NCBI RefSeq assembly: GCF_004770045.1 | Contig: NZ_RQFO01000017.1 | Span: forward strand, 496,001 to 560,000 | Length of the DNA: 64,000 nucleotides | Direction: 5' to 3' | DNA from: Leptospira montravelensis | GTDB lineage: Bacteria > Spirochaetota > Leptospiria > Leptospirales > Leptospiraceae | Part shown: positions 36,768 through 45,867 of the stretch, one piece after another | Layout: each line of letters opens with the position of its first letter | Position numbering within the stretch: the stretch's first letter is position 1 | Made by a program: the position numbers and the translations under genes | The notes under the pieces: model-generated | What the model was told of the DNA's origin: nothing | The model's input: the letters and a program-made list of their open reading frames with translations, nothing else | The model's database searches: none

Positions 36768-36902
36768 GCGCCAGCGATCGCAGCGGAAATCCTTTCCTTA
36801 TCAAATCGATTTTCTAATGAAAAAACCGTTGGGAAAGATTGGAGCGAAGAGCGCGGTCGGTTGCTGAATCATTTTTTTGCCCGAGATAGATTCGAGGCGC
36901 CC
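36768..36902 (-). repeat. Dispersed intergenic repeat, reverse-oriented longer copy
   Basis: On the minus strand it begins GGGCGCCTCGAATC and ends GATTTCCGCTGCGATCGCTGGCGC. In between are CGCTCCAATCTTTCC and GGAAAGGATTTCCGCT, matching the element at 35192. It carries about 60 extra bases, including GCAACCGACCGCGCTC near its start and a longer loop. Confidence 0.65.
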
Positions 36903-37012
36903 ACAAAACAGAAAAGGACAGAACAAAAGGTTATCCGCAGAAATTTTTATCTTAAATCAAAATAATTTATAAATTGGGAATTAAATTTTGAATTACAATT
37001 TGATTTATATAA

Positions 37013-37041
37013 TTGACTATCAAATTTCGATATCGTAAATT
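37013..37041 (+). promoter_or_regulatory. Sigma70-type promoter before padR
   Basis: TTGACT (37013-37018), 17-base spacer, TAAATT (37036-37041). The predicted start of transcription is within about two bases of the ATG at 37050, so the mRNA may be leaderless. Confidence 0.55.
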
Positions 37042-37049
37042 GATTTCGA

Positions 37050-37349
37050 ATGCGAATTAATGAATTTTTTTCTAGCTTTATCAAAATCCACATTTTACAT
37101 CACTGTGAAAAGGATGAAATTTATGGAGTTTGGATGATAGAAGAACTAAAGGAACATGGTTACAAAATTAGTCCTGGTTCCTTATATCCTCTTTTAAAAA
37201 ACTTAGAAGAAAAAGGACTTTTACGGTCTCGCATAGAACAATTAGGAAAAGTAAAACGTAAGTTCTATCGAATTACACCGAAAGGAAAAAAAGAATTGGC
37301 TGCGGCAAAAACCAAACTAAAGGAATTAATCGGAGAGATATTGAATTAA
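37050..37349 (+). CDS. PadR-family transcriptional regulator
   Basis: 99 residues, a single winged-helix domain: HILHHCEKDEIYGVWMIEELKEHGYKISPGSLYPLLKNLEEKGLLRSR, then the wing KVKRKFYRITPKGKKEL. It stands 49 bases before the chromate transporter, a common pairing, and probably represses that operon. No ribosome site is visible, in line with a leaderless transcript. Confidence 0.88.
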   Translation: MRINEFFSSFIKIHILHHCEKDEIYGVWMIEELKEHGYKISPGSLYPLLKNLEEKGLLRSRIEQLGKVKRKFYRITPKGKKELAAAKTKLKELIGEILN

Positions 37350-37398
37350 TTATGCTCCGTAATCAATTTTTAAATAATACAAATAGGAAATCAAATAA

Positions 37399-38568
37399 AT
37401 GAAATATTTTGAAGTATTTTTTACTGCACTCAAACTCGGCTGTACTTCGTTTGGTGGTCCAATTGCACATTTAAGTTATTTTCATGATGAATATGTAACC
37501 AAAAAAAAATGGATTAGCGCACATGCTTATGCGGATTTAGTTGCCCTTTGTCAATTTTTACCTGGACCTGCCAGTAGCCAAGTGGGGATGGCCATTGGAC
37601 TTTCAAGAGCAGGACTTCTTGGTTCCATACTTTCTTGGATTGGTTTTACATTGCCTTCCACAATCATTTTAATTCTTTTTGGACTTGGGATATCAACCAT
37701 AGATGTTACTAAACAAACTCATTGGCTTCATGGATTAAAAGTAGTAGCAGTGGCGGTTGTTGCACAGGCCATCCTAGGAATGGGGAAAAAACTTTGTCCC
37801 GATAAAGAACGAATTACAATCGCAATAGTAACAAGCGTTATCTTACTTTTCTTTTCTTCAGCCTTCTTACAAGTTGCCATTCTGATTTTTTTTGGTATCT
37901 TTGGTATATTCTTTTTTAAATCCTCTTCAGACCTTCCCCATGAACCCTTACACAAAGGAAATAAATCATTAGGTTTCGGATTTTTGATTTTATTTTTTGT
38001 ATTACTATTATCTCTTCCTTTCCTAAGAGAAATATTTCCAAACCAAACAATCAAACTATTTGATAGTTTTTACCGGGCCGGTGCTTTAGTGTTTGGTGGT
38101 GGACATGTTGTTCTCCCCTTATTACAAGCTGAAGTTGTTCCTTCTGGTTGGGTAAATAACGATCTGTTTTTGGCAGGGTATGGAATCTCCAATGCAATTC
38201 CCGGCCCTTTGTTTGCATTTAGTAGTTATTTAGGTACCGTTTCTAGTGTAGAACCAAATGGCTGTACAGGAGCTATCATTTGTTTGGTGGCAGCCTTTTT
38301 ACCTTCATTTCTTTTGATTGTAGGTGTTTTGCCATTTTGGGAAAAACTTCGAAGTAATCACTATATTCGTAAATCCATGTTAGGGATCAATGCAGCTGTT
38401 GTGGGAATTTTACTAGCGGCTCTTTACCAACCAGTTTGGACAAATGCTATTTTTTCACCTAAAGATTTTGCCTTGGTTATTTTTTGTTTTCTGTTTTTGG
38501 AATATTGGAAAACTCCCTCCTGGGTGGTGGTTCTTGCTACAGTTCTAATTAGTTTCTTTATTTATTAA
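37399..38568 (+). CDS. chrA: Chromate transporter, ChrA family
   Basis: 389 residues with two homologous halves. Each half opens with the ChrA motif: FFTALKLGCTSFGGPIAHLSYFHDEYV and, in the second half, FYRAGALVFGGGHVVLPLL. The first half has CQFLPGPASSQVGMAIG and the second YGISNAIPGPLFAFSSYLG. The protein exports chromate from the cytoplasm. Control by the PadR gene upstream is likely. Confidence 0.92.
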   Translation: MKYFEVFFTALKLGCTSFGGPIAHLSYFHDEYVTKKKWISAHAYADLVALCQFLPGPASSQVGMAIGLSRAGLLGSILSWIGFTLPSTIILILFGLGISTIDVTKQTHWLHGLKVVAVAVVAQAILGMGKKLCPDKERITIAIVTSVILLFFSSAFLQVAILIFFGIFGIFFFKSSSDLPHEPLHKGNKSLGFGFLILFFVLLLSLPFLREIFPNQTIKLFDSFYRAGALVFGGGHVVLPLLQAEVVPSGWVNNDLFLAGYGISNAIPGPLFAFSSYLGTVSSVEPNGCTGAIICLVAAFLPSFLLIVGVLPFWEKLRSNHYIRKSMLGINAAVVGILLAALYQPVWTNAIFSPKDFALVIFCFLFLEYWKTPSWVVVLATVLISFFIY

Positions 38569-38650
38569 TGAAAGAATTAATCCATAACGGATCAAGATTG
38601 GTTTTAAATTAGTCATTGATTTCTTAGATAACTTGGAAAAATCTTTCTCT

Positions 38651-39148
38651 ATGAAAGACTTTTTCATAAGAAACAATGCGTATCATATTTGGGCCACAAA
38701 TCTATTGTATGATTCCATCGTTTCTCTTTCGGATGAGGATTACAAAAAAGATTTAGGCCTATTTTTTAAATCCATTCATGGTACTCTTAACCATTTGTTA
38801 ATTGTGGAAAAAGTTTGGTATTCACGTCTGAAAGGAGATGTATACATCCCATCTTCTTTAGCCGAAGAAATTGAAACCGACCGACAAACTTTAAAAAGTC
38901 GAATGGTAGAAAGTTTAGAATTATGGAATTCTTTGATTTCTGGAATCGATTCTTCTATTTGGGATACTAAATTTCGATATAAAACCATGAGAGGATTTGA
39001 AGTTGAACTTATTTATTGCGACGTGATACAACACAATTTTAACCATAGAACCCATCATAGAGGACAAATTACTACCGCCATTACACAATTAGGTGGAAAT
39101 TCACCAGAAATTGATTATGTTTATTACTTGCAAACCAAAGGAAAATAA
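38651..39148 (+). CDS. DinB-family protein
   Basis: 165 residues from ATG 38651; an in-frame TTG at 38633 is possible. Four-helix bundle with the DinB metal ligands: His in KSIHGTLNHLLIVEKVW and His-x-x-x-His in FNHRTHHRGQITTAI. DinB proteins are metal-dependent enzymes of the thiol-transferase group. The substrate is unknown. It is first of four closely packed genes. Confidence 0.85.
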   Translation: MKDFFIRNNAYHIWATNLLYDSIVSLSDEDYKKDLGLFFKSIHGTLNHLLIVEKVWYSRLKGDVYIPSSLAEEIETDRQTLKSRMVESLELWNSLISGIDSSIWDTKFRYKTMRGFEVELIYCDVIQHNFNHRTHHRGQITTAITQLGGNSPEIDYVYYLQTKGK

Positions 39149-39149
39149 T

Positions 39150-39557
39150 ATGTGGAATCCTTCCAAAAAAATCAGAACAATCGCAAGTAAAATCTTAATC
39201 ATTTTATTTTCCATGACCATGATCTTTCATATATTTGCACTTTTAGAAGTGATACCTTTCCAATACCTTTGGGGAGGAAGACTCAGTAGTTTAAAAGAAA
39301 TGTATGTGATGGAATCCGTTTCACTTCTCGTAAATGCCTTCTTTTTATGTGTTAGTTGTTTATACATCAAATACTTAAACCAAAGTTTGGTTCCACTCTG
39401 GATTCGGATTGTTTTTGGATTTGTTGGAATTATTTTTTTACTGAATACAGTTGGGAATCTAGTTGCCGCTACCGATTTAGAAACTTTACTGGCAACACCG
39501 ATCACAGCCATCTTATCGGTAATTTGTTTTTCGCTGGTACCAAAATATGAAAATTAG
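39150..39557 (+). CDS. Four-helix membrane protein of unknown function
   Basis: 135 residues from ATG 39150, with AAAGGAAA just upstream. Four hydrophobic helices (LIILFSMTMIFHIFALL, SVSLLVNAFFLCVSCLYI, IRIVFGFVGIIFLLNTVG, ITAILSVICFSLVP). No family is recognised. It overlaps the next gene by 11 bases. Confidence 0.6.
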   Translation: MWNPSKKIRTIASKILIILFSMTMIFHIFALLEVIPFQYLWGGRLSSLKEMYVMESVSLLVNAFFLCVSCLYIKYLNQSLVPLWIRIVFGFVGIIFLLNTVGNLVAATDLETLLATPITAILSVICFSLVPKYEN

Positions 39558-39996
39558 ACAAGCTAACTATAAAGATGTATCCAAAATTTCCCCTGTTTTC
39601 GATGAATACAGACAATTTTATGGACAACCCACTAACCTAACAGGCGCAAATAAGTTCATACAAGACCGAATGGAACATGCAGAGTCCATTATTTTTTTAG
39701 CAGAAGATCCGGACACTGGAGAAATTCTTGGCTTTACGCAACTTTATCCAGTCTTTTCTTCGATTTCCATGCAAAGATCTTATATTCTAAATGACCTCTT
39801 TGTTAAAAGTAAATTCCGCAAAAAGGGAATCGCAAAACAACTGATTGCTGAAGCAAAAACTTTTACCAAAACAAATTCTGGTAAAGGATTAGAACTTTCC
39901 ACTTCCACCCACAACAAAGAGGCTCGCGCATTATATGCAAAAGAAGGTTTTGAACAAGAAACCGAATTTTTGACTTACTTTTGGAAGTCTGTTTAA
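39547..39996 (+). CDS. GNAT-family N-acetyltransferase
   Basis: 149 residues. The acetyl-CoA loop is FVKSKFRKKGIAKQLIAEAKTF, and ARALYAKEGFEQETEFLTYFW is the usual end. The substrate is unknown. Its start overlaps the previous gene, suggesting coupled translation. Confidence 0.85.
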   Translation: MKIRQANYKDVSKISPVFDEYRQFYGQPTNLTGANKFIQDRMEHAESIIFLAEDPDTGEILGFTQLYPVFSSISMQRSYILNDLFVKSKFRKKGIAKQLIAEAKTFTKTNSGKGLELSTSTHNKEARALYAKEGFEQETEFLTYFWKSV

Positions 39997-40013
39997 TTTA
40001 GGAGAAGGACATT

Positions 40014-40619
40014 GTGTACATCCCAGAACATTTTTTAATGGAAACAGAATTTATTTACCAATCCATCGAAGAAAATCCTTTTTCGATTTTAGTATCGGAT
40101 TCAAAAAATGGGATAGAAGCAACTCATTTGCCTCTTTTACTTTCAGACGACAAACAAACTTTAGTGGGGCATTTTGCAAAACCAAATCCACAAAAAGAAA
40201 GTGTCGGAAAAGAAGTTCTTTGTATTTTTACAGGACCACATTGTTATATCTCACCGTCTTGGTATGAAACAGACCGAGCAGTTCCGACTTGGAATTTTAC
40301 GGCAGTGCATGTAAAAGGAATTTTAAATATCGTAGATGATCCCGAAAAAATACAAAAGAGTTTGATTGCATTAGTCAATCGGTTCGAATCAAAGGACTCG
40401 AAGTATCAAATTCATTCTGTAGATACCAATTATATAGAAGGATTAAAAAAAGGAATTGTTCCTTTTGAAATCAAAATCACTCATATTGAAGGCAAACAAA
40501 AGCTGAGCCAAAATCATACAGAAGAACGGCGAAATCTTGTGATCGCAAATCTAGAATTGATGTCCGGAGAAAACGAAAAAGCGATTGCATCTTTAATGAG
40601 AAAAAGTCTAAATCAATAA
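40014..40619 (+). CDS. PaiB-family FMN-binding negative regulator
   Basis: 201 residues starting at GTG, with GGAGAAGG upstream. The family motifs MYIPEHFLME, HLPLLL, VLCIFTGPHCYISPSWYE and VPTWNFTAVHVKG are present. PaiB proteins share the FMN-binding split barrel and affect sporulation or protease genes in Bacillus; their role here is unknown. PaiA in Bacillus is a GNAT enzyme, and a GNAT gene stands directly upstream, so this may be a PaiA/PaiB-like pair. Confidence 0.87.
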   Translation: MYIPEHFLMETEFIYQSIEENPFSILVSDSKNGIEATHLPLLLSDDKQTLVGHFAKPNPQKESVGKEVLCIFTGPHCYISPSWYETDRAVPTWNFTAVHVKGILNIVDDPEKIQKSLIALVNRFESKDSKYQIHSVDTNYIEGLKKGIVPFEIKITHIEGKQKLSQNHTEERRNLVIANLELMSGENEKAIASLMRKSLNQ

Positions 40620-40699
40620 TCTCACAATCCAAAGATTGTAAGGTATCTCGTTATTTTCTATGATTATTTAATTTAGAAATTTAGATTACGAATTTAACC

Positions 40700-42262
40700 T
40701 TGAAACTAGAACTAAACGTCAGAGTCACACCAGAGATTGCATCAAACCCAGATCATTTGTTGCAGTTTGTTTCCAAACAAAACAAAATTCCGAAATCTGA
40801 TATCAAACATATTGAATGTACATCCCGGTCGATTGATGCCAGACAAAGAAATGTAGTTTTCCAATTGCGATTGGATGTTTATATTAAGGAAGAATTTATT
40901 CCCCTTGAATATCCGATTCCACATTTTCCCAATGTGAGTTTAGAAGAACCAGTGATTATCATTGGAGCCGGTCCTGCTGGACTCTTTGCCGCCTTACGAG
41001 TCTTAGAGTTAGGAAAAAAACCAATCATTTTGGAACGTGGGAAAAATGTTAAAGATAGAGTGGAAGATTTACGGGGAATCAACGTACACCATTTCGTCAA
41101 CGAAGATTCCAATTATTGTTTTGGAGAAGGAGGAGCTGGAACCTATTCGGATGGAAAACTTTATACCAGATCCAAAAAACGAGGAAACATACGTAAAGTT
41201 TTGGAATATCTAGTTACATTTGGAGCCACAAAACAAATATTAGTTGATGCACATCCCCATATTGGAACAAATAAACTTCCACGTATTATACAAAATATAA
41301 GAGAGTGTATTCTTGCCGCTGGAGGAGAGATACATTTTAAAACTCGGATCACAGATTTGATTCTCTCTGGAAATTCTATTACCGGCGTAAAATCTACTTC
41401 TGGTGACCAGTGGATGGCAAAAAATGTGATCATAGCCACAGGCCATTCAGGAAGAGAAATGTTTCAACTTTTGTATGAAAAGGGAATTCAAATCCAAACA
41501 AAACCTCTTGCCATCGGTGTGCGAGTAGAACATCCACAAAGTTTAATTGATTCCATCCAATACCACTGTGATGTCAAAAATCCCCTTTTACCTGCATCCG
41601 AATATTCGCTTGTTAAACAAATCAATGGCAGAGGAGTTTATAGCTTTTGTATGTGCCCCGGTGGAGTGATTGCACCATGCGCCACCAAACCGGGTGAAGT
41701 TGTCACAAATGGTTGGTCAAGTGCCGAACGTTCGCGTCCCACTGCAAATTCTGGTATCGTCGTTGAACTTCGATTTGATGATTTTAAGCCATTTGAATCT
41801 TACGGAGTTTTTTCTGCCTTACAATACCAATCTTCCATTGAACAAAAGGCATTTGTTATGAATGGTGGAACACAAAAGGCACCAGCACAACGAATGGTAG
41901 ATTTTACCAAAAATAAAATTTCAGATGACCTTCCTAAAACTTCTTACACACCAGGACTTGTTTCTGTATCATTATCAGAATTACTTCCTCCTCTCATTGC
42001 TGATTCATTAAAAAAAGGATTCCAAGAATTCGAATCATCAATGAAAGGATACTTTACGAATGAAGCTATCATCCATGCACCAGAAACAAGAACTTCTTCT
42101 CCCATTCAAGTGCCTAGAAATCCCGATACATTAGAACACATCCAAATCAAAGGTTTATTTCCTTGCGGAGAAGGAGCAGGTTATGCTGGAGGAATTGTTT
42201 CAGCAGCAATTGATGGAATGAAATGTGCAGAAGCGGCTCTCACAGGAAGTTTTACAAAATAA
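40700..42262 (+). CDS. FAD-dependent dehydrogenase (COG2509-type)
   Basis: 520 residues, likely TTG start. Residues 1-80 are the small N-terminal domain of this family. The FAD-binding GxGxxG is IIIGAGPAGLFAALRVLELG, followed by the acidic PIILERGK. The middle has SNYCFGEGGAGTYSDGKLYTRSKKRG, the C-terminal FAD contact FPCGEGAGYAGGIVSAAIDGMK. The reaction is not known. Confidence 0.88.
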   Translation: MKLELNVRVTPEIASNPDHLLQFVSKQNKIPKSDIKHIECTSRSIDARQRNVVFQLRLDVYIKEEFIPLEYPIPHFPNVSLEEPVIIIGAGPAGLFAALRVLELGKKPIILERGKNVKDRVEDLRGINVHHFVNEDSNYCFGEGGAGTYSDGKLYTRSKKRGNIRKVLEYLVTFGATKQILVDAHPHIGTNKLPRIIQNIRECILAAGGEIHFKTRITDLILSGNSITGVKSTSGDQWMAKNVIIATGHSGREMFQLLYEKGIQIQTKPLAIGVRVEHPQSLIDSIQYHCDVKNPLLPASEYSLVKQINGRGVYSFCMCPGGVIAPCATKPGEVVTNGWSSAERSRPTANSGIVVELRFDDFKPFESYGVFSALQYQSSIEQKAFVMNGGTQKAPAQRMVDFTKNKISDDLPKTSYTPGLVSVSLSELLPPLIADSLKKGFQEFESSMKGYFTNEAIIHAPETRTSSPIQVPRNPDTLEHIQIKGLFPCGEGAGYAGGIVSAAIDGMKCAEAALTGSFTK

Positions 42263-42264
42263 AA

Positions 42265-43560
42265 ATGAAATCGCTTCGTTACCACTTGCCTTCTTTTTTT
42301 TTATGGTTTGTGGTTTTTTATTTTTTATCAGAAAGGTCTATTTTTCGTTACCAACATATGGGTGCGGGGGTAGATATCGGTCTTTTTGAAAATTTATTTT
42401 ATAATATAGTGCATCTAGGAAAAGCGATGACTGCCCTCGGTGTTGATGGTAACAATCACCATTATTTTGCCGATCATATCAACTGGTATATTTACCCTTT
42501 ATCCTTGTTATACTTTTTCTTTCCGAATGTTGAATGTTTGCTGATATTCCAAGCTTTTGTTTTGAGTTTCCCTATCTTAATCTTTCCATTTTATAAAAGA
42601 GAAAAATCTTACCAATGGATTTATCCTTTTTTGTATGCTTTATTTCTCCCTATTTATTGGATTCAAATTTTTGATTTCCATCCCGAAGTATTATGGATCC
42701 CACTTTTTTTCTTATTTTATTTTTTCTGGAATCAAAAATCGCGATACTGGATCCTGTTTTTTGTTTTGAGCCTACTCGTTAAAGAAGAATGTGCTTTGGT
42801 TTGGATTATGTTTTCTTTAGTCTTACTTCGAACAAACCAAAGAGAAAGTTTATTCATTGGAACCATATCCTTTTTATATTTTTTGTTTTCAATTTTTCTT
42901 TTAAGCAAAATGCAAAATTCTATTTTTGCAATGCCAACTCATTGGGAACGTTACCAAAATCCAATTGGTGCAATTCAAAATCTACATTTGTTTCCATATC
43001 TATTTTTGTTTCTAAATTTACCCTTTTTATTTTTACAATTTAAAAACAAACTGATCCTTTGTTTGTTACCCTATTTTTTGTATTCGATCCTCTCATCATA
43101 TGAAGTAAACAAAACACCATTTACTCATCACAGCTTTATAGCCGTTCCCATCCTACTCATCAGCTTTATTGAAACTGTTGAAACATTGAATATTAAAGTC
43201 AGATATATGGTTTATATCACTTCTCTATTAGTCTCAATTTCTTTATTTTTTTGGTTTGGTCCCTTATCTAAAGTATATTCTTATAAAAAAGATATTATGA
43301 ATCCCGCAATATCATCAAAAGATATGTATACACTTCGTAAATTATTGGAAGGTAAATCCATCGTATCAAATATTCCGCAATATTTATCTAACAGAAATAA
43401 AGTTCAGCTACTTCTTCCAAACAGAGAATATTCGGCAGAATATTTTGTTTTTTACCAATTCAAAAACCAAACTTCTCCAATCTTCGCTCCAAAAAACTAC
43501 ATCTGGGAAAGAAAAATAGAAAATCACATCCATCTCTATAAATATAAGAAAATTGATTGA
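42265..43560 (+). CDS. DUF2079-type polytopic membrane protein
   Basis: 431 residues from ATG 42265. About ten helices. The first periplasmic loop has GAGVDIGLFENLFYNIVHLG and NNHHYFADHINWYIYPLSLLY, the DUF2079 signature, with a His-Glu pair FHPEVLW. The family has the form of GT-C glycosyltransferases that use lipid-linked sugars, but activity is not proven. The gene starts just after the oxidoreductase stop. Confidence 0.75.
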   Translation: MKSLRYHLPSFFLWFVVFYFLSERSIFRYQHMGAGVDIGLFENLFYNIVHLGKAMTALGVDGNNHHYFADHINWYIYPLSLLYFFFPNVECLLIFQAFVLSFPILIFPFYKREKSYQWIYPFLYALFLPIYWIQIFDFHPEVLWIPLFFLFYFFWNQKSRYWILFFVLSLLVKEECALVWIMFSLVLLRTNQRESLFIGTISFLYFLFSIFLLSKMQNSIFAMPTHWERYQNPIGAIQNLHLFPYLFLFLNLPFLFLQFKNKLILCLLPYFLYSILSSYEVNKTPFTHHSFIAVPILLISFIETVETLNIKVRYMVYITSLLVSISLFFWFGPLSKVYSYKKDIMNPAISSKDMYTLRKLLEGKSIVSNIPQYLSNRNKVQLLLPNREYSAEYFVFYQFKNQTSPIFAPKNYIWERKIENHIHLYKYKKID

Positions 43561-43596
43561 TCCATTTTCATAATACCTTACACTCAACAACTAAAA

Positions 43597-44172
43597 ATGC
43601 GATTTCTTACCTATTTTATACCGTTTCTATTGTTGATTCATTGTTCTGTAGATTTACGCCAAGTTCCGCCACCTTCCCCCAACGGAAATATGAGTAGACC
43701 ACAAACTAACTTACCTTTAGTGATTGGTAAGTTTGAAATTCTTTCTGCCGATAGAGGAGTTTATACAGATGCATGGAGAATGGCTTTTAAAGGCCACCTA
43801 ACATCTTCTGGAATTTTTCAAACTGTTTTCACCGAACTAGATCCAAAAACGACATCCGATTATTATACAATCGATGTGGAAATGAAAACAGACTTCCAAG
43901 ACAAATACAACTGGTGGTATACTTGGCCCGCATTGTGGCCGCTCACGGGAATTTGGCCCATTCAATTTAGAGAAGCGGTATATACCGTAGATTTTAAATA
44001 TAAGTTATACAAAAACAAAGTCTTATTTAAAGAGGAAACCATTTCCAAAAATGGAAGTACTTCTGAATTTTTATATGGACTCTATAAAGTAAGAAACTTC
44101 CATCGCATGATAGAAGAAACGAATCTAGAAGCTGTTAGAACATGTATCCAAAATTTATCCGTATCATTATAA
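43597..44172 (+). CDS. Lipoprotein of unknown function
   Basis: 191 residues. The signal ends LLLIHC (Cys16). The mature part has YYTIDVEMKTDFQDKYNWWYTWPALWPLTGIWPIQ, a Trp-rich stretch seen in uncharacterised spirochaete lipoproteins. It overlaps the next gene by 31 bases. Function unknown. Confidence 0.65.
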   Translation: MRFLTYFIPFLLLIHCSVDLRQVPPPSPNGNMSRPQTNLPLVIGKFEILSADRGVYTDAWRMAFKGHLTSSGIFQTVFTELDPKTTSDYYTIDVEMKTDFQDKYNWWYTWPALWPLTGIWPIQFREAVYTVDFKYKLYKNKVLFKEETISKNGSTSEFLYGLYKVRNFHRMIEETNLEAVRTCIQNLSVSL

Positions 44173-44504
44173 TCATAAATTTAATCAGCTTCAATGGATG
44201 TGTGAGTATTCCATTTAATCCAACAAACCATACAGAAGATTGTTTAGCTTATTACTACCAAACCAAACGTCAAGTAACAGAGGTATTTGATGAGAACGTT
44301 TTGACTCTCGGCCTTGTAGTCACTCTTTCTCTACTCCATTCTGCATTGTCTCCAATTTTTCTTATACCGATTCTCACAACACCTTATATACATTATAAAA
44401 ATAAAATAAAAGCAGATGAAATTTTAGACCAATGGAAAAAAGAAAAATGTGGGGTTGGTGAATCCAGAAACCAAGAAACGAATATCCGTCCGACAGAGCT
44501 TTAA
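44142..44504 (+). CDS. Small lipoprotein-like membrane protein
   Basis: 120 residues. The signal ends SFNGC (Cys20). One membrane helix lies around 55-80 (LGLVVTLSLLHSALSPIFLIPILTT). No family is recognised. Its stop overlaps the stop of the converging TolC-like gene by three bases. Confidence 0.55.
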   Translation: MYPKFIRIIIIINLISFNGCVSIPFNPTNHTEDCLAYYYQTKRQVTEVFDENVLTLGLVVTLSLLHSALSPIFLIPILTTPYIHYKNKIKADEILDQWKKEKCGVGESRNQETNIRPTEL

Positions 44505-45859
44505 TTGTTCAAAAACTTCATTGTATCTCCTAAAAGTAGGCCAATTTGAAGTCTCAGTTGTATCAGGTCATATCGGTTTTGTATTTCGTTCCGCATTACA
44601 TCACGTAGTCGCCTATCCACCGTTTGCAGTTCTATAATGGACGCTGAGCCAGTTTTATATGCTTTTTCCATGATTTGATAGTTTTCTTCAGCAATACGTT
44701 TACTTTCTCTAGAGATATCATACAGTTCAACTAAGTTGTTATGTTGTTGGAGTAGTTCAAAAAGATACAAGCCAGTGTTTTCTCGCAAAAACTGTGATTG
44801 AGATTTGGCTAATTTGATTTCAATTTTTGATTTATCAAATTCATTTTTTGACAACCAACGATTGAATAAAGGAAAACGGAATCCGAAATTTCCTCCCACA
44901 TTAAAATCTGCATCTGAAGATCTAGCATACCGACTAAAATCATTCCTACTATAATCATATACCTCCATTGAGTTTGCCCAAGTTCCACTCAAACCGGAAA
45001 AAGACTCACGGCTCGTTTGATTGTATACATTGACAAAAAAATCAGGAACCCATAACTCATTAAATCTAACCATCTTTTGGATTTCCAAAATCTTCACTTG
45101 GTTGATGGTCAAAATAATATCAAAGTTTAAATCAGTTAGATTTTTCTCATATTCTGCAAGTGTTGTTTCCATAGGGAGAATTTTATAGTCTCGTTCAGGA
45201 ATTTGTTTTAGGGCAACATCTTTTAATAGAAACTTTCTTCTGAATATAGATTGGCTTTTTTGTTGGTCTAACCTAGATTTAATAGCATTGTACTTGTAGA
45301 AAAAATAATCTACTTTCGAGTTTTGTGTTACTAAATATGATTCGATTCCTTGTTTGTAAAGTTTTTGTACTGTCTGAAACTGTTTGTCAGCATCTGATTC
45401 GTTAGAAAAATCATAATCATAAAATGCCAAAAGTTTTAAGGTTTCAGCATATTGAAAAGCCTGATCAAATAATTCTTTTTGATATAATGCTCGGTATTCC
45501 AATAATAGTCGTTCATATTCTAATTCCAAAATCATATTGGTAAGAACCGTATTGCCTTGGTCTTGAAAATTCCAATTTAAATTTAAGGAAGTGTTCCAAC
45601 CTTTTCTATTGTACCCATCACCACGTAAAGCTTCGAAAAATGGAGAATGTTCTAAATTAACAGAAGGCAAATATCGTAAATTTCTGGAATCGATATCAAC
45701 CTTCTTTCGTTCGATTTCCATTTCCTTCAATTTTAATTCATAAGATTTCTCACCAACTAATTTTGGTAATTCGTAAAAATCTACAGGTTCAGACCATAAA
45801 TTAGATACCAAGAAAAAGAAAAATAAATTGAAAAGAATATATAGATAAAAACGAACCAC
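44501..45859 (-). CDS. TolC-like outer-membrane efflux protein of type I secretion operon
   Basis: 452 residues. A signal peptide is followed by long alternating helical segments and short strands in two related halves (FYELPKLVGEKSYELKLKEMEIERKKVDIDSRNL ... ENYQIMEKAYKTGSASIIELQTVDRRLRDV), the TolC pattern. It lies eight bases after the second ABC gene, so it should be the outer channel of this exporter. Confidence 0.85.
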   Translation of the reverse strand: MVRFYLYILFNLFFFFLVSNLWSEPVDFYELPKLVGEKSYELKLKEMEIERKKVDIDSRNLRYLPSVNLEHSPFFEALRGDGYNRKGWNTSLNLNWNFQDQGNTVLTNMILELEYERLLLEYRALYQKELFDQAFQYAETLKLLAFYDYDFSNESDADKQFQTVQKLYKQGIESYLVTQNSKVDYFFYKYNAIKSRLDQQKSQSIFRRKFLLKDVALKQIPERDYKILPMETTLAEYEKNLTDLNFDIILTINQVKILEIQKMVRFNELWVPDFFVNVYNQTSRESFSGLSGTWANSMEVYDYSRNDFSRYARSSDADFNVGGNFGFRFPLFNRWLSKNEFDKSKIEIKLAKSQSQFLRENTGLYLFELLQQHNNLVELYDISRESKRIAEENYQIMEKAYKTGSASIIELQTVDRRLRDVMRNEIQNRYDLIQLRLQIGLLLGDTMKFLNN

Positions 45860-45867
45860 TATGTCAA

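Larger units (their letters stand above)
36741..37049. other. Intergenic region with repeat and padR promoter
   Basis: This 309-base gap holds the reverse-oriented repeat copy (36768-36902) and the padR promoter (37013-37041). The rest is AT-rich with no further feature seen. Confidence 0.6.
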
